From the NCBI GenBank assembly GCA_001797845.1, contig MGQN01000022.1, forward strand, positions 124,567 through 129,978: a DNA stretch of 5,412 nucleotides, written 5' to 3'. Below are positions 5,380 through 5,412 of the stretch, piece by piece. The number at the start of each line of letters is the position of its first letter. Position 1 is the first letter of the stretch. This DNA comes from Deltaproteobacteria bacterium RBG_16_44_11 (GTDB lineage: Bacteria > Desulfobacterota > Syntrophia > Syntrophales > Smithellaceae). The notes below the pieces were generated by a model. That model did not search any database. It was not told where the DNA came from and saw only the letters and a list, made by a program, of their open reading frames with translations. A program made the translations under genes and the position numbers.

Positions 5380-5412
5380 TTACCAAACCTTACAAAGAAC
5401 TTCTCCGACAAC
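5380..5412 (-). CDS. rpsH: 30S ribosomal protein S8, C-terminal end only (partial)
   Basis: Only the last ten codons and a TAA stop lie in the window; the gene enters from the right edge. They translate as VVGEVLCKVW, which matches the conserved S8 ending (a glycine-rich turn, then E-(V/I)-L-C-x-V-W). S8 is a primary 16S rRNA binder of the central domain. In E. coli it is also the translational repressor of the spc operon, acting at a site near rplE that lies outside this window. Its place directly before rplF, 30 bases away, is the normal spc order. The piece is short, so the call rests on both the tail motif and the position. Confidence 0.85.
   Translation of the reverse strand, partial: VVGEVLCKVW

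Noticed and set aside
1..5412. A hidden defence, mobile or otherwise undescribed system
   Set aside because: Both strands are accounted for by twelve recognised housekeeping genes with no gap over 52 bases. No insertion, repeat array or unknown gene remains.

Overview
The window is a stretch of a conserved bacterial ribosomal-protein supercluster, read entirely on the minus strand. It spans the end of the spc operon and the start of the alpha operon. In transcription order (right to left) it holds the tail of rpsH (S8), then rplF (L6), rplR (L18), rpsE (S5), rpmD (L30), rplO (L15), secY, map, infA, rpmJ (L36), rpsM (S13), and the first 91 codons of rpsK (S11), which runs off the left edge. 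No gene, RNA gene, mobile element, repeat array or CRISPR could be supported on the plus strand; the open frames there are shadows of the minus-strand genes.

The organism is a bacterium with moderately AT-rich DNA. The order secY-map-infA-rpmJ-rpsM resembles the Bacillus-type arrangement but lacks adk. The SecY and IF-1 sequences look to me most like those of Desulfobacterota (former Deltaproteobacteria), perhaps Syntrophales. That placement rests on remembered family resemblance and is an inference.

Layout: 5380-5412 is the rpsH tail. 3212-5349 is the tightly packed ribosomal block rplF-rplR-rpsE-rpmD-rplO, with gaps of 3 to 49 bases. 1117-3210 holds secY and map, the membrane translocon and the enzyme that trims initiator methionine. 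695-1064 holds infA and rpmJ. 1-669 holds rpsM and rpsK. No gap exceeds 52 bases, no convincing terminator was seen, and every gene points the same way, so the block is probably transcribed together with translational coupling between neighbours. The products serve one process: ribosome assembly (S8, L6, L18, S5, L30, L15, L36, S13, S11), initiation (IF-1), nascent-chain processing (MetAP) and membrane insertion or export (SecY).

The gene content is ordinary housekeeping and I found no undescribed system. The points worth a second look are small. Start-codon use is unusual: TTG or GTG for rplR, rpmD, secY, rpmJ and rpsM, and probably rpsE. A small inverted repeat with a GT tract sits at the map start. 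infA has no Shine-Dalgarno but has a TATAAAAT box just upstream. adk is missing from its frequent site.
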